A stretch of 64,000 nucleotides of DNA. It comes from Rubrivivax sp. (GTDB taxonomy: Bacteria; Pseudomonadota; Gammaproteobacteria; Burkholderiales; Burkholderiaceae_C). The number at the start of each line of letters is the position of its first letter. Within the stretch, counting starts at the first letter, position 1. The DNA lies in assembly GCA_027491255.1 (NCBI GenBank), contig JAIXWM010000184.1:1-64000 (forward strand), written 5' to 3'. The notes under the pieces are model-generated. The model did no database searches. It saw only the letters and a program-made list of their open reading frames with translations, and was not told where the DNA came from. The position numbers were made by a program, and so were the translations under genes. Below are positions 1 through 8,828 of this stretch, one piece after another.

Positions 1-75
1 CACAACCTCAACCGGCGGGCGCAACAGTTGGGCATGACGCTGGTGGCAACCGCTCCAGCGGCGCAGGCGGCTTGA
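1..75 (+). CDS. 3' end of an unidentified gene (partial)
   Basis: The window opens inside a reading frame whose last 24 codons end at a TGA at 73-75. The visible tail is polar and basic, then Ala-rich, ending TAPAAQAA. This is too little to name a family. It is called because the frame is open from base 1 to a stop followed by a short non-coding stretch; its start lies outside the window. Confidence 0.4.
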   Translation, partial: HNLNRRAQQLGMTLVATAPAAQAA

Positions 76-139
76 AAAATCACTTGTACGTCAGTCACTT
101 ATGGGGAGTTTCTTGAGAGCCGCCGCGGCGCCGCCGATT

Positions 140-156
140 GTGGAGACCGTCTCCAC
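140..156. promoter_or_regulatory. Perfect inverted repeat upstream of the cytochrome gene
   Basis: GTGGAGAC and GTCTCCAC flank a single central C, giving an 8-bp perfect dyad between the partial upstream gene and the cytochrome peroxidase-like gene. The size and symmetry suit a dimeric regulator or a short hairpin. No regulator gene is visible beside it, so the role is open. Confidence 0.3.
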
Positions 157-224
157 GATCCATCCATCGTCCCTGACGCATGCCGCTGCAGCATCCAGGC
201 ACCGAAACGCACCGGCTGCACCGC

Positions 225-1439
225 ATGAACTTCATCACACCCCTGCTCCGCTGGCGCGCCCTGGGCGCGCTGGTGATCCTGACGGCCACCTGCATGGCGG
301 GTTGCGGCGGCGGCTCCCCCGCCAGCACGACAGTGGATTCGAATCTGATCCAGCCGCTGGGGCTGTCCGCCGAGCGCGTGGCCGTGGGGGACAGGCTCTT
401 CAACGAGGTCGCCCTGTCGGCAGGCGGGAGCCAGTCCTGCGCGAGCTGCCATGTCAAGTCGCGCGGGCATGCCGATGCCGCGGGCGTGTTCCTGCCCCTG
501 GGCGGACCGGCGCTGGACCGTCAAGGTCTGCGCAGTTCCCCCTCCCTGCACTACATGAACGACAACGCCGCTTTCGTGTTGAACGCCGGGCCGGGGCCGC
601 GTGGGGGCTTCACCTGGGACGGCCGGGCCGACGACCGGGCCGCCCAGGCCCTGGGCCCGCTGCTCGCCGCGAATGAAATGGCCCAACCCGATGAGGCGGC
701 GGTGGTGAGGGCGGTGAGGTCGCTGCCCTACTACAGCGAGCTGGCCGTCGCCTATTCATTGCCCGCCGACGCGAGCGACGCCCAGGTGCTGCAGGCCACG
801 CAGCTGGCGCTGCAGGCCTACCAGGCCGGTGATGTGGACTACCAACCCTACACCAGCAAGTTCGACGCCGTGCAGACAGGTCAGGCCAGCTTCACGGCAC
901 AGGAGCAACGGGGCCTGGCGCTGTTCAACGACCCCCAGCGCGGCAATTGCGCGTCCTGCCACAGCAGCACCCCGCCGCCGGGCGAGGCCCTGCCGCTGTT
1001 CACCAACTTCGGCTACTTCGCGCTCGGGGTGCCGCGCAACGTCAGCACGGCCACCGCCGACCCGGCCTTCTTCGACATGGGGCTGTGCGGGCCGATGCGA
1101 ACCGACCTGTCGCACCGCACCGACCTGTGCGGCATGTTCAAGGTGCCGACGCTGCGCAACGTGGCCCTGACCGCGCCCTACTTCCACAACGGCGTCATGG
1201 CCACGCTGGAAGAGGCGGTGGCCTTCTACGCCACGCGCGACAGCGACCCCGCGCGCTGGTACCCGACCGTGGGCGGCGTGGTGCAGCGCTTCAACGACCT
1301 GCCGCCCGCCTACCGCGGCAACGTCACCCAGCAGGCGCCTTTCGGCCCTGCGACGCCCGGCGGGCCGCGGTTGAGCCCGCAGGACGTCCAGGACATCGTC
1401 AGCTTCCTGGGAACGCTCACCGACGGGTTCACGCCTTGA
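225..1439 (+). CDS. Di-haem cytochrome c peroxidase/MauG-like lipoprotein
   Basis: A 404-residue protein with two c-type haem motifs, both CASCH, near residues 72 and 242. The C-terminal half has the usual bacterial cytochrome c peroxidase text (FKVPTLRNVALTAPYFHNG). The family reduces H2O2 in the periplasm or, in MauG relatives, oxidises a protein partner. The start at 225 gives a good lipoprotein signal: a hydrophobic stretch ending in a MAGC lipobox at about residue 27, so the protein is probably membrane-anchored. An in-frame ATG at 180 would add 15 polar residues before the signal and is less likely. The peroxidase fold is clear; the substrate is not. Confidence 0.85.
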   Translation: MNFITPLLRWRALGALVILTATCMAGCGGGSPASTTVDSNLIQPLGLSAERVAVGDRLFNEVALSAGGSQSCASCHVKSRGHADAAGVFLPLGGPALDRQGLRSSPSLHYMNDNAAFVLNAGPGPRGGFTWDGRADDRAAQALGPLLAANEMAQPDEAAVVRAVRSLPYYSELAVAYSLPADASDAQVLQATQLALQAYQAGDVDYQPYTSKFDAVQTGQASFTAQEQRGLALFNDPQRGNCASCHSSTPPPGEALPLFTNFGYFALGVPRNVSTATADPAFFDMGLCGPMRTDLSHRTDLCGMFKVPTLRNVALTAPYFHNGVMATLEEAVAFYATRDSDPARWYPTVGGVVQRFNDLPPAYRGNVTQQAPFGPATPGGPRLSPQDVQDIVSFLGTLTDGFTP

Positions 1440-1579
1440 AATGGCACCGGCCAGGGGGCCGCTCGCCCGCCGGCTGTGCCGATCCTCGAAGCGGCCAGCA
1501 GGCCGTGGCGGGCGCGGCGTGGCGGCCCCGCCGGTGAATGCGTGTCGGGCGGCCTGCGCGTGCGCAGCCGCGCGCGCCT

Positions 1580-2857
1580 TCAGCCCAGCAGCGGCCGCAC
1601 CCGGTTCGCCAGGTCGGCCATCGCCTTCTCGGGCGTCTTCATGCCCAGCACGGCGGCCTCGGCCTCTTCCTTGAAGTAGTCGGCCGCCTTGGCCGCGCCG
1701 TCGAAGGCGGGCATGGGGATGCGCGCCACGCGCAGCACCGCGCGCTCGGCGTCGGCATACGGCACCCTCTGGCGGATGCGCGGGTCGTCGTAGGCTGAGG
1801 CGCGCACCGGGCCGTTGCCGTTGAGGGCGGCCTTGATGGTGTTCTCGCGCGAGACCATCTCCTTCATCAGCGCCCAGGCGCGCTCCTTGTTCTTCGAGTT
1901 CCTCGGGATCGCCATGCCCCAGAACTCCACCTTTGCCGGCGCCACCGGGTACTTGCCGAGCAATTCCCTACTGATGGGGATGGTCGTGGTCTTGATCTTG
2001 CCGGCGAACTGCGACTTCTGCGGGTCGTTGAATATCTGGTTGCGGCCCATGGACTGCAACACCATCGCGGCGCGGCCCTGCTGCATCCAGACGTTGACAT
2101 CCTCCGTGCCCAAGGACGCGAAGTTGCGCGGGAAGGCGCCGGCCTGGAAGAGCTCGCGCAGCAACGAGATCGCGCGGATCATCGGCGGCTCGGTGCAGGC
2201 GAGCTTCAGGTCGGGCGTGATGTATTCGCCGTCCCAGGCCCGCGCGATGTCGATGACGTTGGGGTAGCTGACACCCGGCAGCACCAGACCGGTCACCTGA
2301 GTGCCGTTGGCGCGCGTGTAGGTGCAGCGGCGCGCCATCTCGACCAGTTCCTCGATCGTGCGGGGAGGCTCCTTGAAGCCGCGCTCGGCCAGGATCTCCT
2401 CGTTGTAATGCAGGCCCGACGAGGCATGGCGAAACGGCAGCGCGTAGAGCTGGCCGCGCACCGTGAAGCCCGACATCAGCCCGGGGAACACGTCAGCCTG
2501 CTGCTCGATCGGGTCCTTCTGCAGGAAGGGGCCGAGCGGCTCGAACAGGTTCGTGATGCGCGGCACGGCCTGGGTGTTGACGATGAAGCCGATGTCCACC
2601 GTGGTCTCGCCCAGCGAAGCCTCGCGGAACAGACGTTCCTGCAAGGGCCCGGTGTCGAAGGTCACCCACTCCACGCCGCTGCCGGTGCGCTTGGACCAGG
2701 CCTCGGTGATGTCGCCCGCCGGCCCGGCAGCGACGGTGCGGTGCACGCGGTGCGCGTAGACGTTGAGCTTGGCGGCTTGTGCCAGGGCAGGGCGGCCGGC
2801 CGCGGCCAGCGCACCGGCGGCGAGGCCCGAGGCCATGAGAGTGCGACGGTCGATCAT
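1580..2857 (-). CDS. ABC transporter periplasmic solute-binding protein
   Basis: A 425-residue family 1 type extracellular solute-binding protein. It starts MIDRRTLM followed by an Ala-rich stretch ending ALAQ, which is a Tat-like twin-arginine signal. The length fits sugar-type binding proteins. Its start overlaps the stop of the GntR gene by 4 bases (ATGA), so the two are translationally coupled. The matching permeases and ATPase lie across the divergent promoter at 4839-8728. The likely ligand is a sugar or sugar acid, inferred from the enolase-superfamily enzyme in the same locus. The open frame extends far upstream, but that extension covers the regulator gene in another frame. Confidence 0.85.
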   Translation of the reverse strand: MIDRRTLMASGLAAGALAAAGRPALAQAAKLNVYAHRVHRTVAAGPAGDITEAWSKRTGSGVEWVTFDTGPLQERLFREASLGETTVDIGFIVNTQAVPRITNLFEPLGPFLQKDPIEQQADVFPGLMSGFTVRGQLYALPFRHASSGLHYNEEILAERGFKEPPRTIEELVEMARRCTYTRANGTQVTGLVLPGVSYPNVIDIARAWDGEYITPDLKLACTEPPMIRAISLLRELFQAGAFPRNFASLGTEDVNVWMQQGRAAMVLQSMGRNQIFNDPQKSQFAGKIKTTTIPISRELLGKYPVAPAKVEFWGMAIPRNSKNKERAWALMKEMVSRENTIKAALNGNGPVRASAYDDPRIRQRVPYADAERAVLRVARIPMPAFDGAAKAADYFKEEAEAAVLGMKTPEKAMADLANRVRPLLG

Positions 2858-3582
2858 GCAGTGGTCTCCTTGATGATGGCGTCGACGATCCGTCGTGACG
2901 CGTCGAAGTGAAGGTGCATGGCGGCCCTGGTCGCCATCGGGTCGTGCGCGGCGATCGCCTCCACGATGGCCCCGTGGCGCGCCAGCGAGGCCTGCGCGTC
3001 GCGCATCTCGTGGCGCTCGGTCAGGCGGCGCATGACCGAGCGGGCTGGTTTCTCGATGGCCTGCATCAGGAAGCGCATCAGCTCGTTGCCGCTGATCTCG
3101 GCCAGCTTGCGATGGAAGGCGTAGTCGGCCTCGACCCAGGTGTCGAGGCCCTCCGCATGCTCGCGCATGCGTTCGATCAGCATGCGCAGCTCGTCGATGT
3201 CGAGAGCCGTGGCGTTCTCCGCGGCCAGCCCGGCGATCTCGGTCTCCAGCGCGCGGCGAAGTTCGACGGCTTGACGCACGCCGTCGGGGCGCAGGCGCAG
3301 CGTCAGGTCCAGCAGCGCCGTCAGCGGCGCGGCCGAGGGCATGCACACCGACGTCGGCCGGCCCTGCTGGATGTGGACCACGCCCATGACGGCCAGCCGG
3401 CCCAGGGCCTCGCGCACCACGGTCTTGCTGACGCCGAAGCTGCGCGCGAGCTCGGACTCGGCCGGCAGCTCGCTGCCCGGCACCAGCCGGCCTTCGCCGA
3501 GGGCCGACAGCAACTGGTCGACGACGGTGTCCGACAGACGCACGCGCTGGGCTGCGGTGACAGGGAGGACGGCAGCTTGCAT
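2854..3582 (-). CDS. GntR-family (FadR/FCD type) transcriptional regulator
   Basis: A 242-residue regulator with a winged helix at about 15-75 (ELPAESELARSFGVSKTVV) and an all-helical FCD effector domain at about 90-230. The FCD domain keeps the Asp/His pattern that usually binds a metal (DYAFHRKLAEIS, ARHGAIVEAIAAHD, MHLHFD). Such regulators usually repress sugar-acid or organic-acid catabolic genes and are released by the substrate or an intermediate. It reads away from the enzyme-transporter operon and is coupled to the binding protein gene, so it probably controls both directions through the shared 3583-3717 gap. Confidence 0.88.
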   Translation of the reverse strand: MQAAVLPVTAAQRVRLSDTVVDQLLSALGEGRLVPGSELPAESELARSFGVSKTVVREALGRLAVMGVVHIQQGRPTSVCMPSAAPLTALLDLTLRLRPDGVRQAVELRRALETEIAGLAAENATALDIDELRMLIERMREHAEGLDTWVEADYAFHRKLAEISGNELMRFLMQAIEKPARSVMRRLTERHEMRDAQASLARHGAIVEAIAAHDPMATRAAMHLHFDASRRIVDAIIKETTA

Positions 3583-3590
3583 GATGATGA

Positions 3591-3697
3591 TCTGCTTATC
3601 GTAAGAGTGAATGGCGGCAGCCCCGAGCCCGTGGAAACCCTGATGTGTCTGGTGTTGTCTCGTCATCGGCGGCAACCTATCATGCCTTCTGCTTATC
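3591..3697. promoter_or_regulatory. Direct repeats in the divergent promoter, candidate GntR operator
   Basis: TCTGCTTATC occurs exactly at 3591-3600 and again at 3688-3697. The first copy sits in a small dyad, CTTA-TCG-TAAG (3595-3605). The second is followed by CACAACAGTTATGA. Both are in the AT-richer gap between the regulator and the enzyme gene, where a FadR-type repressor would be expected to bind. The repeat is seen in the sequence; the role is inferred. Confidence 0.45.
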
Positions 3698-4839
3698 ACA
3701 ACAGTTATGAGGCCGGCTTGCGCATCCGAGACATCCGCACCTATCCGCTGACGGTGCCGATCGCGCCCGACATCCAGAAGACGGCCGCCGGCAATTTCGC
3801 CGAGGTGTCGGCGCTGGTGGTTGAACTGCTCACCGATGACGGCCGCAGCGGCTGGGGCGAGGGCCTGGTGCGCTTCGGTCCGCAGGCCGGCGCGGCCTTC
3901 GTCCGCCAGGTGCTGGCGCCCAAGCTCGTGGGTGCCGATCCCTTCGAGGTGGAGCGGCTGTGGCCCGAGATGGCACGCAGCGTCAGCGGCCGCTCGGGCG
4001 GGCTCGTGATCGAAGCGCTGTCGGCGGTCGACATCGCGCTGTGGGACCTGATGGGGCAATCGCTCGGCGTGCCCATCCACCGCCTGCTCGGCTCGACCGG
4101 ACGCACCCACGTGGCCGCGTACGCCTCAGCGATCTCCTGGGGCCCGCTGGAGATCGCGCTGCAGCAGGTTGAGGACAACCTTGCGCATGGTTTTCGCCTG
4201 CTGAAGGTCAAGCTCGGGGCGCCCGTGGAGGCGGCGCTGGCGCGCGCCGCGGCGCTGGCAGAGCGTGTGAACGGCCGCGCCCGACTGTGCGCCGACGCGA
4301 ACTGGGCCTTCGACGTCGCCGATGCGCAGCGCCTGGCGCGCGGTCTGGCCGAGCTCGACTACTACTGGCTCGAGGAACCCATCGTGCCGGAGGACATCGA
4401 AGGCTACCGCCGCCTCGCGGCCTCGAGTCCGATCCGCCTGGCCGCCGGCGAGAGCGACTTCACCGCGCGCGGCGCGAAGGACCTGATCGCCGCGCGCAGC
4501 GTGAGCATCATCCAGCCCGACGTGGCGCGCTCGGGTGGCATCACCGAGACGCGACGGATTGCCAGCCTGGCGCACGCCTTCCACGTGCACTACGCGCCGC
4601 ACATGGGCTTCTCGGGGGCGATCTGCGCCGCGGCCTCCCTGCAACTGGCCGCCGCCATGCCGAACTTCCTGACCTTCGAGTGCATGTTCTTCGACAACCC
4701 GCTGCGCGACCGCATGACGCGCGAGCCCGTGGGTTCGGCGCGGCGGCTGGAGGGCGGCGAACTGCGCGTGCCGCAGGGCCCAGGCCTGGGCATCGAGGTG
4801 GACCGTCACGCGCTGAAGGACATGGAGGCGCGCGGCTGA
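3682..4839 (+). CDS. Mandelate racemase/muconate lactonizing enzyme family protein (enolase superfamily)
   Basis: A 385-residue enolase-superfamily enzyme. It has the KxK base motif KVK (about 175-177), metal ligands in DAN (205), EEP (231) and GES (257), and a distal His in HYAPHMGF (about 307). Family members abstract a proton next to a carboxylate: sugar-acid dehydratases, racemases or cycloisomerases. It is first in an operon with an ABC importer, so it probably acts on the imported acid sugar or its lactone. Start choice is uncertain. ATG 3682 has no clear ribosome site, while an in-frame TTG at 3718 follows TATGAGG (3706-3712) and gives the usual start RIRDIRTYPL; that would put the second repeat in the leader. 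Confidence 0.85.
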   Translation: MPSAYHNSYEAGLRIRDIRTYPLTVPIAPDIQKTAAGNFAEVSALVVELLTDDGRSGWGEGLVRFGPQAGAAFVRQVLAPKLVGADPFEVERLWPEMARSVSGRSGGLVIEALSAVDIALWDLMGQSLGVPIHRLLGSTGRTHVAAYASAISWGPLEIALQQVEDNLAHGFRLLKVKLGAPVEAALARAAALAERVNGRARLCADANWAFDVADAQRLARGLAELDYYWLEEPIVPEDIEGYRRLAASSPIRLAAGESDFTARGAKDLIAARSVSIIQPDVARSGGITETRRIASLAHAFHVHYAPHMGFSGAICAAASLQLAAAMPNFLTFECMFFDNPLRDRMTREPVGSARRLEGGELRVPQGPGLGIEVDRHALKDMEARG

Positions 4840-5705
4840 TGGTGCGCGCCGTGCACTGGGTGATGGTGGCGCCGGCGCTCACGCTGCTGGCGGCGCTGAT
4901 CTTCCTGCCGTCGCTGTACGTGTTCTGGCTCAGCCTGAACACCTCGTCGTTCGGCGCCCAGGCGCAGTGGGTGGGCCTGGCCAACTACGCCACGCTGCTG
5001 CAGGACCCCTACTTCTGGCGCGCCTTCCTCAACACTTTCGTGCTCGTCAACGTCGTCGTCTATGCCGAGCTCGCGCTCGGTCTGGCGATGGCACTGCTGT
5101 TCGCCGGCGGCATGCCCTGGCCGAAGCTGACGCTGGCCGTGGTGCTGGCGCCCTATGCCATCAGCGAGGTGGTGGCGGTGATCATGTGGAAGTACATGTT
5201 CGAGCCGCAGGTCGGCCCGCTGCAGTGGCTGCTGCGCGCGGTCGGGCTGGGCGAGATCGACTGGGCGGTGAATCCGGTGCACGGCCTCGGGCTGGTGGTG
5301 CTGCTGGCGGTGTGGCACCACCTGCCCTTCACCTTCCTGCTGCTGTATGCGGCCCTGCTGGGGGTGCCCAAGGAGCTGTACGAGGCCGCCCGCGTCGACG
5401 GCGCCAGCGCCTGGACCACCTTCCGCCGCATCACCCTGCCTGTGATCATGCCGGCGATCCTGGTGGCGCTGCTGTTCCGCTACATCTTTGCCTTCCGCAT
5501 CTTTTCCGAGCCCTGGCTGCTGACCCAGGGCGGCCCGGCGCGATCGACCGAGGTGCTGGCGGTCTACCTGTACAAGGCGGCCTTCCGCTACCACGACTTC
5601 GGGCTGGCGGCGGCCACGGGCTGGGCCATGGTGGTGCTGTCGCTGCTGATCTCCATTCCCTACCTGCGCGTCATGTACCGCCGGATGTTCGCCCATGAAG
5701 CGTAA
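4839..5705 (+). CDS. ABC sugar transporter permease (MalF/UgpA type)
   Basis: A 288-residue inner-membrane permease with about six hydrophobic helices and the cytoplasmic EAA loop, here YEAARVDGAS near residue 181, which docks on the ATPase. The first segment starts at about residue 7. The ATG overlaps the stop of the enzyme gene (TGATG), and the end overlaps the second permease by 11 bases, so the three are co-translated. It forms a heterodimeric channel with the next gene. Confidence 0.9.
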   Translation: MVRAVHWVMVAPALTLLAALIFLPSLYVFWLSLNTSSFGAQAQWVGLANYATLLQDPYFWRAFLNTFVLVNVVVYAELALGLAMALLFAGGMPWPKLTLAVVLAPYAISEVVAVIMWKYMFEPQVGPLQWLLRAVGLGEIDWAVNPVHGLGLVVLLAVWHHLPFTFLLLYAALLGVPKELYEAARVDGASAWTTFRRITLPVIMPAILVALLFRYIFAFRIFSEPWLLTQGGPARSTEVLAVYLYKAAFRYHDFGLAAATGWAMVVLSLLISIPYLRVMYRRMFAHEA

Positions 5706-6525
5706 GCCGCTGCACCGGGCCTTGCGGGGGCTGGCCTTCGCCACGATCTTCGCGTGGTCGCTGTTCCCCATCCTGCTCGTGGTGGCTGCCTCGTTCAAGC
5801 TGCCCAAGGACATCTTCGCCGTGCCGCCACGCCTGCTGTTCACGCCGACGCTGGCCAACTACACCGAGCTGTTCCGGCTCTGGCCGGAGTTCTCGCGCAC
5901 GCTGTGGAACAGCCTGCTCATCACGCTGGGCGCCACGCTGCTGACGGTGCTGGCGAGCGCGCTGGCGGGCTGGGTCTACTCGCGCCGGCGCGGCACCGCG
6001 CTGACGGCCTCGGCCTTCTTCATGGTGCTGATCAGGATGTTCCCGCCCATCGTCATCACGCTGCCGCTGTTCCCCGTGATCAACGCGCTGCGCCTGAACG
6101 ACACGCACCTCGTGCTGGTGATCCTGTACTCGGCCTTCTTCGTCAGCCTGGGCACCTGGATCATGAAGGCCTTCATCGACCAGGTTCCGCGCGAGCTGGA
6201 GGAGGCCGCGGCCGTGGACGGCGCCACGCTCGCGCAGACGCTGCGGCGCGTGGTGCTGCCGCTGGTGGTGCCGGGCATGACAGCCGCCGCCGTCTTCATC
6301 TTCATCTTCGCCTGGAACGAATTCCTGTTCGCCTTCGTCTTCACCACCGCCAAGGCGAAGACGGCGCCTCTGATCATCAGCGAGATGCTGGGCTCGGTCA
6401 CGGGGGTGGACTGGGGCGCGGTGTTCGCCGCCGCGACGCTGCAGCTGCTGCCCATCATCGTGTTCGTCACGCTGCTGCAGCGACATCTCATCGCCGGCCT
6501 GACGGCCGGCGCCACGAAAGGATAG
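5695..6525 (+). CDS. ABC sugar transporter permease (MalG/UgpE type)
   Basis: A 276-residue permease with an N-terminal helix at about 10-30, five further hydrophobic segments and the EAA loop EEAAAVDGATLAQT. It pairs with the preceding permease, whose last 11 bases it overlaps. The paired MalF/MalG organisation with one ATPase and a separate binding protein is typical of CUT1 carbohydrate importers. A short gap separates it from the unrecognised gene that follows. Confidence 0.9.
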   Translation: MKRKPLHRALRGLAFATIFAWSLFPILLVVAASFKLPKDIFAVPPRLLFTPTLANYTELFRLWPEFSRTLWNSLLITLGATLLTVLASALAGWVYSRRRGTALTASAFFMVLIRMFPPIVITLPLFPVINALRLNDTHLVLVILYSAFFVSLGTWIMKAFIDQVPRELEEAAAVDGATLAQTLRRVVLPLVVPGMTAAAVFIFIFAWNEFLFAFVFTTAKAKTAPLIISEMLGSVTGVDWGAVFAAATLQLLPIIVFVTLLQRHLIAGLTAGATKG

Positions 6526-6527
6526 GC

Positions 6528-7379
6528 ATGCTCGGCCTCAGCCGCTTCGACCCGATGAAGAGGGTCATCTGCTTCGACGACTTCGACCGCGGCTTCTGCG
6601 GCTGGACCCAGCTCGTGGGCAACTACGAGCACGACCTGGATTCGATGCTGCCGGGCTACGCCCAGCACACGCAGCCTCAGCTGTCCAACCTGTCCCATTG
6701 GGACGCCGGCACCCACGGCAGCGTGGACGGCACCTTCGCGCTGAAGATCGCCACGCGCGCGCGCGCCGGGGCCCAGAACACCGCGATCAAGCGCCTGACC
6801 TTCCGCAATCCTTGCCCGATCCGGCTGGAGTTCTACGTCACGTTCAAGCCCGAGGCCACGGAGCTGGCGCTGTCGGAGACCGACGTGCGGGCCTTCGGCT
6901 TCCTCTACGACCTGCAGCACGGCGACCAGGGTGACCGGGGCGGCGCGGGCGATCGCGTGATGCCCCACTTCCGCTTTCTCAATGCCACGGGGGGTGATCA
7001 CCTGCAGCGCTGGCAGTACAAGGACAAGACCACGGCCTTCAAGTCCCTGGGGACGCAGGGCAAGACCGTGACGCACTACCACCTCGCCCCTGAAGGCTGG
7101 AAGGACCTGCCCGGCGGCGCGCAGAAGCTCTGCTACAACGAGATCCCGACCAAGGTGAACTGGCACTATGTGCGCTTCGACTTCGACCTGCGCACCATGC
7201 GGTCGCTGGAGCTGCAGTGCAACGACCGCACCTACGACGTGCGTGACGCCGCGCCCATGGTCATGCCGGCCATGCGCAACCTGTGGTGCATGCTCAACCT
7301 GGCCTTCTTCGTCGAAACCGATGTCGACAAGCGGGCCATGCTCTACATCGATTCGGTGTGCCTGTCGGGGGACTTCTGA
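6528..7379 (+). CDS. Uncharacterised protein in the ABC transporter operon
   Basis: A 283-residue soluble protein with no signal peptide or membrane segment. The text is rich in aromatic and beta-forming residues (ICFDDFDRGFCGWTQL near the start; WHYVRFDFDLRTM and LYIDSVCLSGDF near the end). That resembles a beta-sandwich carbohydrate-binding fold, which is a guess from composition and not a family match. It begins 2 bases after the second permease and is followed at once by another unknown gene and then the ATPase. The placement suggests a role tied to the imported compound, such as binding or modifying it in the cytoplasm. I do not recognise the family. Confidence 0.75.
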   Translation: MLGLSRFDPMKRVICFDDFDRGFCGWTQLVGNYEHDLDSMLPGYAQHTQPQLSNLSHWDAGTHGSVDGTFALKIATRARAGAQNTAIKRLTFRNPCPIRLEFYVTFKPEATELALSETDVRAFGFLYDLQHGDQGDRGGAGDRVMPHFRFLNATGGDHLQRWQYKDKTTAFKSLGTQGKTVTHYHLAPEGWKDLPGGAQKLCYNEIPTKVNWHYVRFDFDLRTMRSLELQCNDRTYDVRDAAPMVMPAMRNLWCMLNLAFFVETDVDKRAMLYIDSVCLSGDF

Positions 7380-7381
7380 TC

Positions 7382-7711
7382 ATGCTGCGCCAGAACCAGA
7401 CCGCGGTGGTCGCCCGCAACGAGTGGTGGACCGACGGCGACGCGTCCGAGCCCTGCGAGGCCGGCTGGGCCAGCGAAGCGCTGGTGTTCCTGCGCGCGCT
7501 CGACGCCGAGGGCGGGACGGGTCGCGCGGTGCTGCAGATCTCGCCCGACGGCATGCGCTGGATAGACGAGGGCACGGCCTTCGACACGCCTGCCTCGGGC
7601 CAGGTCACCTTCGCCCGCCTGCGCGAGTTCGGTCAGTGGCTGCGCGTGCGCGTGGAGCTGCCGGCCGGCGCGCGGCTGAAGGTGCTGCTGACCTACAACT
7701 TCAAGGCCTGA
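7382..7711 (+). CDS. Small uncharacterised beta-rich protein in the ABC operon
   Basis: A 109-residue protein with no signal or membrane segment. It alternates short beta-like strands (AVLQISPDGMRWIDEG, WLRVRVELPAG, LKVLLTYNF). The SPDG..W and LRVRV pattern resembles small jelly-roll sugar-binding modules, but I cannot assign a family. It starts 2 bases after the stop of the previous unknown gene and ends 3 bases before the ATPase, so it is within the operon. Its constant company would make it a partner of the 283-residue protein. Confidence 0.7.
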   Translation: MLRQNQTAVVARNEWWTDGDASEPCEAGWASEALVFLRALDAEGGTGRAVLQISPDGMRWIDEGTAFDTPASGQVTFARLREFGQWLRVRVELPAGARLKVLLTYNFKA

Positions 7712-7714
7712 TCC

Positions 7715-8728
<1,014 letters not shown>

Positions 8729-8828
8729 CCGCAGCCGCCCCGGTTTCGGGACGTCCCGGTAGACGGCGAAGGTTGAGCCGGGCGACCGGCCAGGCCGCTG
8801 CAGGCGGCTGAGACGCCTTCCCCGGTGG

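Noticed and set aside
2908..3681. Long N-terminal extension of the enolase-superfamily gene
   Set aside because: It covers the GntR gene on the other strand; the enzyme fold is complete from the start near 3682 or 3718.
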